A stretch of DNA of 64,000 nt. It comes from Nematostella vectensis. Its lineage: Eukaryota; Cnidaria; Anthozoa; Actiniaria; Edwardsiidae. The stretch lies in assembly GCF_932526225.1 (NCBI RefSeq), contig NC_064044.1:15811453-15875452 (forward strand), in the 5' to 3' direction. Of the stretch, positions 1 through 12,167 are shown in pieces. The translations under genes were made by a program, and so were the position numbers. The notes under the pieces are model-generated. The model saw only the letters and a list, made by a program, of their open reading frames with translations. It was not told the DNA's origin and searched no databases. Numbering within the stretch: position 1 is the first letter of the stretch; each line of letters starts with the position of its first letter.

Positions 1-1449
1 AACAACTAAATAATCATCTGGCTTCCAATAGCGAAATCATCATCTGGCTTCCAACAACTAAATAATCATCTGGCTTAAAACAGCAAAATAACCATCTGGC
101 CTCCAACAGCTAAATAATCATCTGGCTTCCAACAACTAAATAATCATCTGGCTTCCAACGGCGAAATAATCTTCTGGCTTCCAACAACTAAATAATCATC
201 TGGCTTAAAACAGCAAAATAACCATCTGGCCTCCAACAGCTAATTAATCATCTGGCTTCCAACAAATAAATAATCATCTGGCTTCCAACAGCGAAATAAC
301 CATCTGGCTTCCAACAATTAAATAATTATCTGGCTTCCAACAGCTAATTAATCATCTGGCTTCCAACAACTAATTAATCATCTGGCTACCAACAGCGAAA
401 TAATCATCTGGCTTCCAACAACTAAACAATCATCTGGCTTCCAACAGCGAAATAACCATCTGGCTTCCAACAGCTAAATAATCATCTGGCTTCCAACAAC
501 TAAATAATCATCTGGCTTCTAACGGCGAAATAAACATCTGGCTTCCAACAGCGAAATAATCATCTGGCCTTTAACGGCGAAATAATCATCTGGCTTCCAA
601 CAGCGAAATAATTATCTGGCTTCCAACAGTAAAAAAATCATCTGGCTTCCAACCGCTAAATAATCATCTGGCTTCCAACAGCTAAATCATCATCTGGCCT
701 TCAACAGCGAAATCATCATCTGGCTTCCAACAGCTAAATCATCATCTGGCCTCCAACAGCGAAATAATCACCTGGCTTCCAACAGCGAAATAATCATCTG
801 GCTTCCAACCACTAAATAACCATCTGGCTTCCAACAGCGAAATTATAATCTGGCTTCGAACAGCTAATTAATCATCTGGCTTTCAACAGCGAAATTATAA
901 TCTGGCTTCGAACAGCTAATTAATCATCTGGCTTCCAACAGCTAAATAATCTTCTGGCCTCCAACAGCAAAAAATTCATCTGGCTTCCAACAGCGAAATA
1001 ATCATCTGGCTTCCAACAAATAAATAATCATCTGGCTTCCAACAGCGAAATTATAATCTGGCTTCGAACAGCTAATTAATCATCTGGCTTTCAACAGCGA
1101 AAAAATCATCTGGCTTCCAACGGCGAAATAGTCTTCTGGCTTCCAACAGCTAAATCATCATCTGGCCTCTAACAGCTAATTAATCATCTGGCTTCCAATA
1201 GCTAAATAATCATCTGGCTTCCAACAGCGAAATAATCATCTGGCTTCTAACGGCGAAATAATCATCTGGCTTCCAACAGCTAAATAATCATATGGCTTCC
1301 AACAGCGAAATAATCATCTGGCTTCCAACGGCGAAATAATCATCTGGCTTCCAACAGAAAAAATATTCATCTGGCATTAACACCTTATTAATCATCTGGC
1401 TTTCAACAGCTAAAAAATCATCTGGCTTACAACAACTAAATAATCATCT

Positions 1450-2384
1450 GGCTTTCAACAGCTAACTAATCATCTGGACTCCAACAGCGAAATATTCATC
1501 TGGCTTCCAACAGCGAAAAATCATTTGGCTTCCAATAGCGAAATAGCAATCTGGCTTCGAACAGCTAAATAATTTTCTGGCTTTCAACAGCGAAATCATC
1601 ATTTGGCTTCCAACAGCTAAAAAATCATCTGGCTTCCAACAGCAAAAATATTCATCTGGCTTTAACACCTAATTAATCATATGGCTTTCAACAGCTGAAA
1701 AATCATCTGGCTTCCAACAACTAAATAACCATCTGGCTTCCAACAGCGAAATAATTATCTGGCTTCCAACAGCTGAAAAATCATCTGGCTTCCAACCGCT
1801 AAATAATCATCTGGCTTCCAACAGCTAAATCATCATCTGGCCTCCAACAGCGAAATAATCATCTGGCTTCTAACAGCTAAATCATCATCTGGCTTCCAAC
1901 AGCTGAAAAATCATCTGGCTTTCAACAGCTAACTAATCATCTGGACTCCAACAGCGAAATATTCATCTGGCTTCCAACAGCGAAAAATCATTTGGCTTCC
2001 AATAGCGAAATAGCAATCTGGCTTCGAACAGCTAAATAATTTTCTGGCTTTCAACAGCGAAATCATCATTTGGCTTCCAACAGCTAAAAAATCATCTGGC
2101 TTCCAACAGCAAAAATATTCATCTGGCTTTAACACCTAATTAATCATATGGCTTTCAACAGCTGAAAAATCATCTGGCTTCCAACAACTAAATAACCATC
2201 TGGCTTCCAACAGCGAAATAATTATCTGGCTTCCAACAGCTGAAAAATCATCTGGCTTCCAACCGCTAAATAATCATCTGGCTTCCAACAGCTAAATCAT
2301 CATCTGGCCTCCAACAGCGAAATAATCATCTGGCTTCTAACAGCTAAATCATCATCTGGCTTCCAACAGCTGAAAAATCATCTG
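1450..2384. repeat. Tandem higher-order repeat, two 467-bp blocks, inside the 26-bp array
   Basis: Two consecutive blocks of 18 monomers are essentially identical to each other, offset 467 bp (18 x 26 minus one base, because one monomer is 25 bp). The same series of variants (ACTCCAACAGCGAAATATTC, then CGAAAAATCATTTGG, CCAATAGCGAAATAGC, TTTAACACCTAATTAATC) runs through both. A close relative of the same monomer series recurs at about 4200-4440, and more diverged versions near 2440 and 3290. Confidence 0.85.
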
Positions 2385-5300
2385 GCTTCCAACAACTAAA
2401 AAATCATCTGGCTTCCAACAGCTAACTAATCATCTGAACTCCAACAGCGAAATAATCATCTGGCTTCCAACAGCGAAAAACTCATCTGGCTTCCGACAGC
2501 GAAATAGTAATCTGGCTTCGAACAGCTAAATAATCAACTGGCTTCCAACAGCGAAATCATCATTTGGCTTCCAACAGCTAAATAATCATCTGGCTTCCAA
2601 CAGCAAAAATATATATCTGGCTTTAACACCTAATTAATCATCTGGCTTTCAACAGCTGAAAAATCATCTGGCTTCCAACAACTAAATAACCATCTGGCTT
2701 CCAACAGCGAAATAATCATCTGGCTTCCAACAGCGAAATAACCATCTGGCTTCCAACAGCTAAATAATCATCTGGCTTCCAACAACTAAATTATCATCTG
2801 GCCTCTAACAGCTAATTAATCATCTGGCTTCCAATAGCTAAATAATCATCTGGCGTCCAACAGCGAAATAATCTTCTGGCTTCCAACAGCTAAATCATCA
2901 TCTGGCTTCAAACAGCTAAATAATCATCTGGCTTCTAACGGCGAAATAATCATCTGGCTTCCAACAGCTGAATAATCATCTGGCGTCCAACAGCTAATTA
3001 ATCATCTGGCTTCCAATAGCTAAATAATCATCTGGCGTCCAACAGCGAAATAATCATCTGGCTTCTAACGGCGAAATAATCATCTGGCTTCCAACAGCTG
3101 AATAATCATCTGGCTTCCAACAGCGAAATAATCATCTGGCTTCCAACGGCGAAATAATCATCTGGCTTCCAACAGAAAAAATATTCATCTGGCATTAACA
3201 CCTAATTAATCATCTGGCTTTCAACAGCTGAAAAATCATCTGGCTTACAACAACTAAATAATCATCTGGCTTTCAACAGCTAACTAATCATCTGGACTCC
3301 AACAGCGAAATAATCATCTGGCTTCCAACAGCGAAAACTCATCTGGCTTCCGAAAGCGAAATAGTAATCTATCTTCGAACAGCTAAATAATCATCTGGCT
3401 TTCAACAGCGAAATCATCATTTGGCTTCCAACAGCTAAATAATCATCTGGCTTCCAACAGCAAAAATATTCATCTGGCTTTAACACCTAATTAATCATCT
3501 GGCTTTCAACAGCTGAAAAATCATCTGGCTTCCAACAACTAAATACCCATCTGGCTTCCAACAGCGAAATAATTATCTGGCTTCCAACAGTAAAAAAATC
3601 ATCTGGCTACCAACCGCTAAATAATCATCTGGCTTCCAACAGCTAAATCATCTGGCCTTCAACAGCGAAATCATCGTCTGGCTTCCAACAGCTAAATCAT
3701 CATCTGGCCTCCAACAGCGAAATAATCACCTGGCTTCCAACAACTAAATAATCATCTGGCTTCCAACGACTAACTAATCATCTGGCTTCCAACAGCGAAA
3801 TAATCACCTGGCTTCCAACAGCGAAATAATCATCTGGCTTCCAACCACTAAATAACCATCTGGCTTCCAGCAGCTAAAAAATCTTCTGGCCTCCAACAGC
3901 GAAAAATTCATCTGGCTTCCAACAGCGAAATAATCATCTGGCTTCCAACAAATAAATAATCATCTGGCTTCCAACAGCGAAATAATCATCTGGCTTCTAA
4001 CGGCGAAATAATCATCTGGCTTCCAACAGCTAAATAATCATATGGCTTCCAACAGCGAAATAATCATCTGGCTTCCAACGGCGAAATAATCATCTGGCTT
4101 CCAACAGAAAAAATATTCATCTGGCATTAACACCTTATTAATCATCTGGCTTTCAACAGCTAAAAAATCATCTGGCTTACAACAGCGAAATAATCATCTG
4201 GCTTTCAACAGCTAACTAATCATCTGGACTCCAACAGCGAAATAATCATCTGGCTTCCAACAGCGAAAAATCATTTGGCTTCCAATAGCGAAATAGCAAT
4301 CTGGCTTCGAACAGCTAAATAATTTTCTGGCTTTCAACAGCGAAATCATCATTTGGCTTCCAACAGCTAAAAAATCATCTGGCTTCCAACAGCAAAAATA
4401 TTCATCTGGCTTTAACACCTAATTAATCATCTGGCTTTCAACAGCTGAAAAATCATCTGGCTTCCAACAACTAAATAACGATCTGGCTTCCAACAGCGAA
4501 ATAATTATCTGGCTTCCAACAGCTGAAAAATCATCTGGCTTCCAACCGCTAAATAATCATCTGGCTTCCAACAGCTAAATCATCATCTGGCCTCCAACAG
4601 CGAAATCATCATCTGGCTTCTAACAGCTAAATCATCATCTGGCCTCCAACAGCGAAATAATCACCTGGCTTCCAACAACTAAATAATCATCTGGCTTTTA
4701 ACAACTAAATAATCATCTGGCTTCCAACAGCGAAATAATCATCTGGCTTCCAACAGCGAAATAATCATCTGGCTTCCAAAAACTAAATAACCATCTGGCT
4801 TCCAACAGCTAAGTAATCTTCTGGCCTCCAACAGCGAAAAATTCATCTGGCTTCCAACAGCGAAATAATCATCTGGCTTCCAACAAATAAATAATCATCT
4901 GGCTTTCAACAGCGAAATTATAATCTGGCTTCGAAAAGCTAATTAATCATCTGGCTTCCAACAGCTAAATAATTATCTGGCTTACAACAACTAAATAATC
5001 ATATGGCTTTCAACCGCTAAATAATCATCTGGCTTCCAACAGCTAAATCATCATCTGGCCTCCAACAGCGAAATCATCATCTGGCTTCTAACAGCTAAAT
5101 CATCATCTGGCCTCCAACAGCGAAATAATCACCTGGCTTCCAACAACTAAATAATCATCTGGCTTCCAACAACTAAATAATCATCTGGCTTCCAACAGCA
5201 AAATTATCACCTGGCTTCCAACAGCGAAATAATCATCTGGCTTCCAACCACTAAATAACCATCTGGCTTCCAACAGCTAAATAATCATCTGGCTTCCAAA

Positions 5301-7079
5301 AACTAAATAACCATCTGGCTTCCAACAGCTAAGTAATCTTCTGGCCTCCAACAGCGAAAAATTCATCTGGCTTCCAACAGCGAAATAATCATCTGGCTTC
5401 CAACAGCGAAATAATAATCTGGCTTCGAACAGCTAAATGTTCTTCTAGCTTCCAACAGCGAAATAATCATCTGGCTTCCAACAACTAAATAATCATCTGG
5501 CTTCTAACGGCGAAATCATCATCTGGCTTCCAACAGCTAAATAATCATCTGGCTTCAAACAGCTAAATAATCATCTGGCTTCCAACAGCTATATAATCAT
5601 CTGGCTTCCAACAGCGAAATAATCATCTGGCTTCCAATAGCGAAATAAGCATCTGGCTTCCAACAACTAAATAATCATCTGGCTTCCAACAACTAAATTA
5701 TCATCTGGCTTCCAACAGCTAAATCATCATCTGGCCTCCAACAGCTAATTAATCATCTGGCTTCCAACAGCAAAATAATCATCTGGCTTCCAACGGCGAA
5801 ATATTCTTCTGGCTCACAACAGCTAAATCATCATCTGGCCTCTAACAGCTAATTAATCATCTGGCTTCCAACAGCTAAATAATCATCTGGCTTTTAACAG
5901 CGAAATAATCATCTGGCTTCCAACGGCGAAATAATCATCTGGCTTCCAACAGCAAAAATATTCATCTGGGTTTAACACCCAGTTAATCATCTGGCTTTTA
6001 ACAGCTGAAAAATCATCTGGCTTCCAACAACTAAATAATCATCTGGCTTTCTACAGCTAACTAATCATCTGGACTCCAACAGCGAAATAATCATCTGGCT
6101 TCCAACAACGAAAAAATCATCTGGCTTCCAACAGCGAAATAGTAATCTGGCTTCCAACAGCGAAATAGTAATTTGGCTTCGAACAGCTAAATAATCATCT
6201 GGCTTCCAACAGCGAAATCATAATTTGGCCTCCAACAGCTAAAAAATTACCTGGCTTCCAACAACTAAATAATCATCTGGCTTCCAACAGCGAAATAATC
6301 TTCTGGCTTCCAACAGCTAAATAACCATCTGGCTTCCAACAGCGAAATCATCATCTGGCTTCCAACAGCTTAAAAATCATCTGGCTTCCAACAGCGAAAT
6401 CATCATTGGCTTCCAACAGCGAAATCATCATTGGCTTCCAACAGCGAAATAATCACCTGGCTTCCAACAACTAAATAATCATCTGGCTTCCAACAACTAA
6501 ATATTCATCTGGCTTCCAACAGCGAAATAATCACCTGGCTTCCAACAGCGAAATAATCATCTGGCTTCCAAAAACTAAATAACCATCTGGCTTCCAACAG
6601 CTAAGTAATCTTCTGGCCTCCAACAGCGAAATAATCATCTGGCTTCCAACAAATAAATAATCATCTGGCTTCCAACAGCGAAATTATAATCTGGCTTCGA
6701 ACAGCTAATTAATCATCTGGCTTCCAACAGCTAAATAATTATCTGGCTTACAACAACTAAATAATCATATGGCTTCCAACAGCGAAATAATAATCTGGCT
6801 TCCAACAGCGAAATAATAATCTGGCTTCGAACAGCTAAAAAATAATCTGGCTTCCAACAGCGAAATAATCATCTGGCTTCCAACAACTAAATAATCATCT
6901 GGCCTCCAACAGTGAAATAATCATCTGGCTTCCAACAGCTAAATAATCATCTGGCTTCCAACAGCAAAATAATCATCTGGCCTCCAACAGCGAAATAATC
7001 ATCTGGCTTTCAACAACTAAATAATCATCTGGCTTCCAACAGCTTAAAAATCATCTGGCTTCCAACAGCTAAATAATCA

Positions 7080-9120
7080 TCTGGACTCCAACAGCGAAAT
7101 AATCATCTGGCTTCCAACAGCGAAAAATCATCTGGCTTCCAATAGCGAAATAGTAATCTGGCTTCGAACAGCTAAATAATCATCTGGCTTTCAACAGCGA
7201 AATCATCATTTGGCTTCCAACAGCTAAATAATCATCTGGCTTCCAACAGCAAAAATGTTCATCTGGCTTTAACACCTAACTAATCATCTGGCTTTCAACA
7301 GCTGAAAAATCATCTGGCTTCCAACAACTAAATAACCATCTTGCTTCCAACAGCGAAATAATTATCTGGCTTCCAACAGCTAAAAAATCATCTGGCTTCC
7401 AACCGCTAAATAATCATCTGGCTTCCAACAGCTAAATCATCATCTGGCCTCCAACAGCGAAATCATCATCTGGCTTCTAACAGCTAAATCATCATCTGGC
7501 CTCCAACAGCGAAATAATAATCTGGCTTCGAACAGCTAAATAATAATCTGGCTTCCAACAGCGAAATAATCATCTGGCTTCCAACAACTAAATAATCATC
7601 TGGCTTCCAACAACTAAATAATCATCTGGCTTTTAACAGCGAAATAATCACCTGGCTTCTAACAGCGAAATAATCATCTGGCTTCCAAAAACTAAATAAC
7701 CATCTGGCTTCCAACAGCTAAATAATCTTCTGGCCTCCAACAGCGAAAAATTCATCTGGCTTCCAACAGCGAAATAATCATCTGGCTTCCAACAAATAAA
7801 TAATCATCTGGCTTCCAACAGCGAAATTATAATCTGGCTTCGAACAGCTAATTAATCATCTGGCTTCCAACAGCTAAATAATTATCTGGCTTACAACAAC
7901 TAAATAATCATATGGCTTCCAACAGCGAAATAATCATCTGGCTTCCAACAGCGAAATAATAATCTGGCTTCGAACAGCTAAATATTCATCTGGCTTCCAA
8001 CAGCTAAATAATCATCTGGCTTCCAACAGCTAAAAAATCATCTGGCTTCCAACAGCGAAATAATAATCTGGCTTCGAACAGCTAAATAATAATCTGGCTT
8101 CCAACAGCGAAATAATCATCTGGCTTCCAACAACTAAATAATCATCTGGCCTCCAACAGCGAAATAATCATCTGGCCTCCAACAGCGAAATAATCATCTG
8201 GCTTTCAACAACTAAATAATCATCTGGCTTCCAACAGCTTAAAAATCATCTGGCTTCCAACAGCGAAAAATCATCTGGCTTCCAATAGCGAAATAGTAAT
8301 CTGGCTTCGAACAGCTAAATAATCATCTGGCTTTCAGCAGCGAAATCATCATTTGGCTTCCAACAGCTAAATAATCATCTGGCTTCCAACAGCAAAAATG
8401 TTCATCTGGCTTTAACACCTAACTAATCATCTGGCTTTCAACAGCTGAAAAATCATCTGGCTTCCAACAACTAAATAACCATCTTGCTTCCAACAGCGAA
8501 ATAATTATCTGGCTTCCAACAGCTAAAAAATCATCTGGCTTCCAACCGCTAAATAATCATCTGGCTTCCAACAGCTAAATCATCATCTGGCCTCCAACAG
8601 CGAAATCATCATCTGGCTTCTAACAGCTAAATCATCATCTGGCCTCCAACAGCGAAATAATAATCTGGCTTCGAACAGCTAAATAATAATCTGGCTTCCA
8701 ACAGCGAAATAATCATCTGGCTTCCAACAACTAAATAATCATCTGGCTTCCAACAACTAAATAATCATCTGGCTTCCAACAGCAAAATCATCATCTGGCC
8801 TCCAACAGCTAATTAATCATCTGGCTTCCAACAGCGAAATCATCATCTGGCTTCCAACAGCTAATTAATCATCTGGCTTCCAACAGCGAAATCATCATCT
8901 GGCTTCTAACAGCTAAATCATCATCTGGCCTCCAACAGCGAAATAATAATCTGGCTTCGAACAGCTAAATCATCATCTGGCCTCCAACAGCTAATTAATC
9001 ATCTGGCTTCCAACAGCGAAATCATCATCTGGCTTCTAACAGCTAAATCATCATCTGGCCTCCAACAGCGAAATAATAATCTGGCTTCGAACAGCTAAAT
9101 AATAATCTGGCTTCCAACAG
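7080..9120. repeat. Higher-order repeat with 1143-bp offset inside the 26-bp array
   Basis: A series of diagnostic monomers (CGAAAAATCATCTGG, then CCAATAGCGAAATAG, a GCAAAAATG monomer, TTTAACACCTAACTAATC) at about 7118-7285 recurs at about 8260-8428. The offset is 1143 bp, i.e. 44 monomers minus one base. It marks a segmental duplication within the array, separate from the 467-bp one. Confidence 0.75.
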
Positions 9121-9392
9121 CGAAATAATCATCTGGCTTCCAACAACTAAATAATCATCTGGCTTCCAACAACTAAATAATCATCTGGCTTCCAACAGCG
9201 AAATCATCATCTGGCCTCCAACAGCTAATTAATCATCTGGCTTCCAACAGCGAAATCATCATCTGGCTTCCAACAGCGAAATAATCTTCTGGCTTCCAAC
9301 AGCGAAATAATCACCTGGCTTCTAACAGCTAAATAATCATCTGGCATCCGTCATTTAAAATCCTTCAGGCGGACTCATTAGCCATCACTTAA

Positions 9393-9560
9393 ACAAACAA
9401 ATAAACAAACAAACGAACGAACGAACGAACAAACAAGCAAACAACACCCAAACATACAAAGAAACAAAGAAACAAACACAGAACCAGAGAAAGAAAGAAA
9501 CAAAGAAACAAACAAACAAGCAAGCTAACAGACTACACACAAACATACAAAGAAAGAAAC
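9393..9560. repeat. Degenerate (AAAC)n / (AAAG)n simple repeat
   Basis: A-rich low-complexity tract of ACAAACAAAC, GAACGAACGAAC and AAAGAAACAAAC blocks just after the 26-bp array. No gene signal. Confidence 0.9.
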
Positions 9561-11444
9561 AAAAAAACCAAACGATAACAAATAATTACCTTTAATTTGA
9601 CACACCCTTGATGATTTAGGGAAACAAAAAGTCATCGAAGTGGAGTGCCAGCAAATGGTATCGGATGTGCTACAAATTAGACTAATCTGTCTAACATAAT
9701 AATGTCTAATTTCCAGTTGATACTGTGTACGGGGCATGAAGTCGAGACGTTTATATTTTTGCTATTGAATATTAAATTATAATACCAACGAATAGTTTTA
9801 AAAACAGGATTACAAAAATGATTGATGGGAATAGAAGTTAAGGTCGCTTGTATGGATTACACAAACGATTGATGGGAATAGTAGCCGTTAAGGTCGCTTG
9901 CATGGAGCCCCTATTAAAAATAAAGAGTTGAAAATTTGCGTAGCGAGAACCAAATTAAAAATTCTAAGCATTAAAGCATACATTCAATCCTCAGTTTTTT
10001 TTTTAAGAAACCTATATTGCTGCAAATTTGGTTAACTTTGTTACGTTCCAAGCTCGGCTATCTTAACTCTAAAGAGCATCAACCATCAAGCTTCTTTTCA
10101 GTAAATTTAGTAGACTGAGAAACTTTTCCAAGTTGATTTGATTTCTACAGACACTGTTTATATTTTATTCATAGTACTCTGATCGGAAATATGAATAAGT
10201 GAAACTTCATTTCGCTTGACTGTTATAAGGTGTTATAAGGGATTTGAAATATCGAAAAAACCCAAAGTTCTTCATATTGTTGTTAAGTTGATGTCGTTTT
10301 TGCCTGACCAGAGAAGCAGAAAACGAGCCGTTGCGTCCCTTCCTTGTTTGCATCATTTTCCACTTTTATCTTCTTCGAGCTGATTCCTAATGAAGAAGGC
10401 GGCTTAGGCTTATCCTGTGTAAAACGCCTGGGTATATTTCCTTCGCCAGTGAAAATAGGCTTTGAAGCGTAAGTATTTAGACGGAAAGCCGAGAAATTGC
10501 ATAGAAAACTTTTTCTAGATGTTAGGTCTTAGGTAGTAAGGTTCCCCGCTAGCAGAGGACTCTTTTCTCTGTATTTAGCCCAGCGAAATACAGAGAAAAG
10601 AGGCCTCTGCTAGCAGTCAAGTCGTAAGGGTAGCATCTTTGAGTATCAAATAAAATAAGAATCTCTTTTTCTGTGTGTTTTTCACGCAGAGTAAAGCAGC
10701 GCGTCGAAAAGCAACCGCCGTTTTGTCTTGTTTTGTTTGGCCGTGCCAACTCCATATCAGCTAATTTAGACTGAAAACCTTTTCCACATCAATGTATGTA
10801 ATGCAGATATTATGTAATTATTATATAATGTATATTATATAATAATATGTAATTATATTATGTATATTATGTAATTATGCAGAAATCTATTGCGACTTTA
10901 GTGTATCTACAGACATCTCAAAACAGGGAAACAGAGTATTTTCAGAAAGTTCTTTTCACTAGTCTAAGCAAAGTAATAAGATAAACCCGGTTATTGCACT
11001 ATTATGGATGCAATTTCGATATATTTTTATATTCAAACCAAGGATAATATAGGGAAAATACCCTTGGAGGAAATTGTTTAGATAGTATAATGGTTTAGAT
11101 GATATAATTACTAAATCACTCAATCCTCAGCTTTGAAAAAGTTAAAAAACTATGCTTACACACAATAAGTGATTATTTCTTTTAAAAAAGTGGACTTACC
11201 GATGCGAAACAAGACGAAATCCAAAATGAAACAACCCATTGTAGGAACATCTTTTCTGTAGAATCCGGCGCAAGATTTCTTCACGCAGATGAAAAATGCG
11301 TCCAACCCTACGGGAAAGAACGAAAATAGCCTGTTTGAAGAAGCAATCCGTTAAGAAATGGCATACTTAAACAGATGAGAGTCACTAGACAAGAGGAAAA
11401 ATGGTAAATCCGACAGGTAAAGATGAAATTGAAGACATACCCAG
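9561..11444. other. Non-coding stretch, AT-rich
   Basis: No open frame with codon character and no recognisable exon on either strand. It holds the hairpin at 10548-10614 and an AT-only repeat around 10795-10880. A diverged tandem phrase GATTGATGGGAATAG occurs twice near 9820-9880. Confidence 0.6.
10548..10614. repeat. Long near-perfect inverted repeat (29-bp arms, 9-nt loop)
   Basis: The left arm 10548-10576 (GCTAGCAGAGG...CTGTATTT) and right arm 10586-10614 are reverse complements with one mismatch, separated by AGCCCAGCG. This could be a MITE-like palindrome, a cruciform site or a hairpin RNA. No flanking target duplication is clear. Confidence 0.85.
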
Positions 11445-12167
11445 GTTTGACTCTCCATCCCGACACACAATCTGCCAACTGTCAAGATAGTGGCTATATC
11501 CACCTGCGAGACAAGTTGACACTTGTGATTGGATGAAAGCGAGACAAGTTGACACTTGTGATTGGTTGAAAGCGAGACAAGTTGGATGATTTTGTTGCTC
11601 GTATTACCGTGCCTATACTTGATATAGGTGTATTTAACAATTGGCGACAGAAATGGCCGTCCGCCAGAGAGAGAGACAAAGTTTGTAAGTTACAACTTAG
11701 AAGTTTGAATTAGTTACAACTGTTAATCCCGCTTTGTTTAAGTTTATTATATCCTTGGTGGCCATCAGGGGTTTCATTAGGCCCACCATAATATATAAGT
11801 CCCGATTGGTTCGTTCTTAACTCATTGCAAAAATGATTTAGGTGACTACGGACTACACGGGGCTGATTCTTTTGGTGCCATGCTAAATTGGTTCCGGTCA
11901 GCGGTCGAATACAGCTGGCTCTGGCCCTCACCAGAGAGGAGTGTGCGTACGTGCAGTCATCGTCTGTGTTCATAAGATCTTGATGCAATTGCTTCCGGTC
12001 AGCGTTAGAGTACCGCTGGCTCAGGCCCTCAGCGGAGGGCAGTGTGCGTACGTGCAGTCATCGTCTGTGTTCATAAGACCTTTATGCAATTGCTTCCGGT
12101 CAGCGTTTGACTCTCCATCCCGACACACAATCTGCCAACTGTCAAGATAGTGGCTACATCCACCTGC
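11445..12167. repeat. Repeat cassette copy 1, bounded by 63-bp direct repeats
   Basis: Order: direct repeat 11445-11507; about two copies of a 33-bp unit (GATTGGATGAAAGCGAG plus ACAAGTTGACACTTGT); a roughly 300-bp unique segment; two copies of a 101-bp unit; direct repeat 12105-12167. The two 63-bp repeats differ at one base and are 660 bp apart. The unique segment and both repeat types recur in the larger copy at 15968-17465, nearly identical in sequence. No coding function is supported. It may be a mobile cassette or a duplication product; no TE class is recognised. Confidence 0.8.

Larger units (their letters stand above)
1..9346. repeat. 26-bp minisatellite array, truncated by window start
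   Basis: About 359 tandem copies of a 26-bp unit with the core AATAATCATCTGGCTTCC followed by a variable AACAGCGA, AACAACTA or AACAGCTA segment. The first base of the window is already inside the array, so its true length is greater. Monomers differ at a few fixed positions (GCGA/GCTA/ACTA; AATAATC/AATCATC/ATTAATC; CTTCC/CTTTC/CCTCC), and occasional 25-bp monomers occur. The array ends abruptly at GGCATCCGTCATTT. No coding role is supported: the 68-codon open frames in it simply mark repeated higher-order blocks. Confidence 0.97.

Noticed and set aside
1462-4418. Identical 68-codon frames at three places
   Set aside because: They mark copies of a higher-order block in the 26-bp array, not a gene family.
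1-9346. CRISPR-like regular array
   Set aside because: Units are contiguous with no unique spacers and the sequence is eukaryotic; the same applies to the other arrays.
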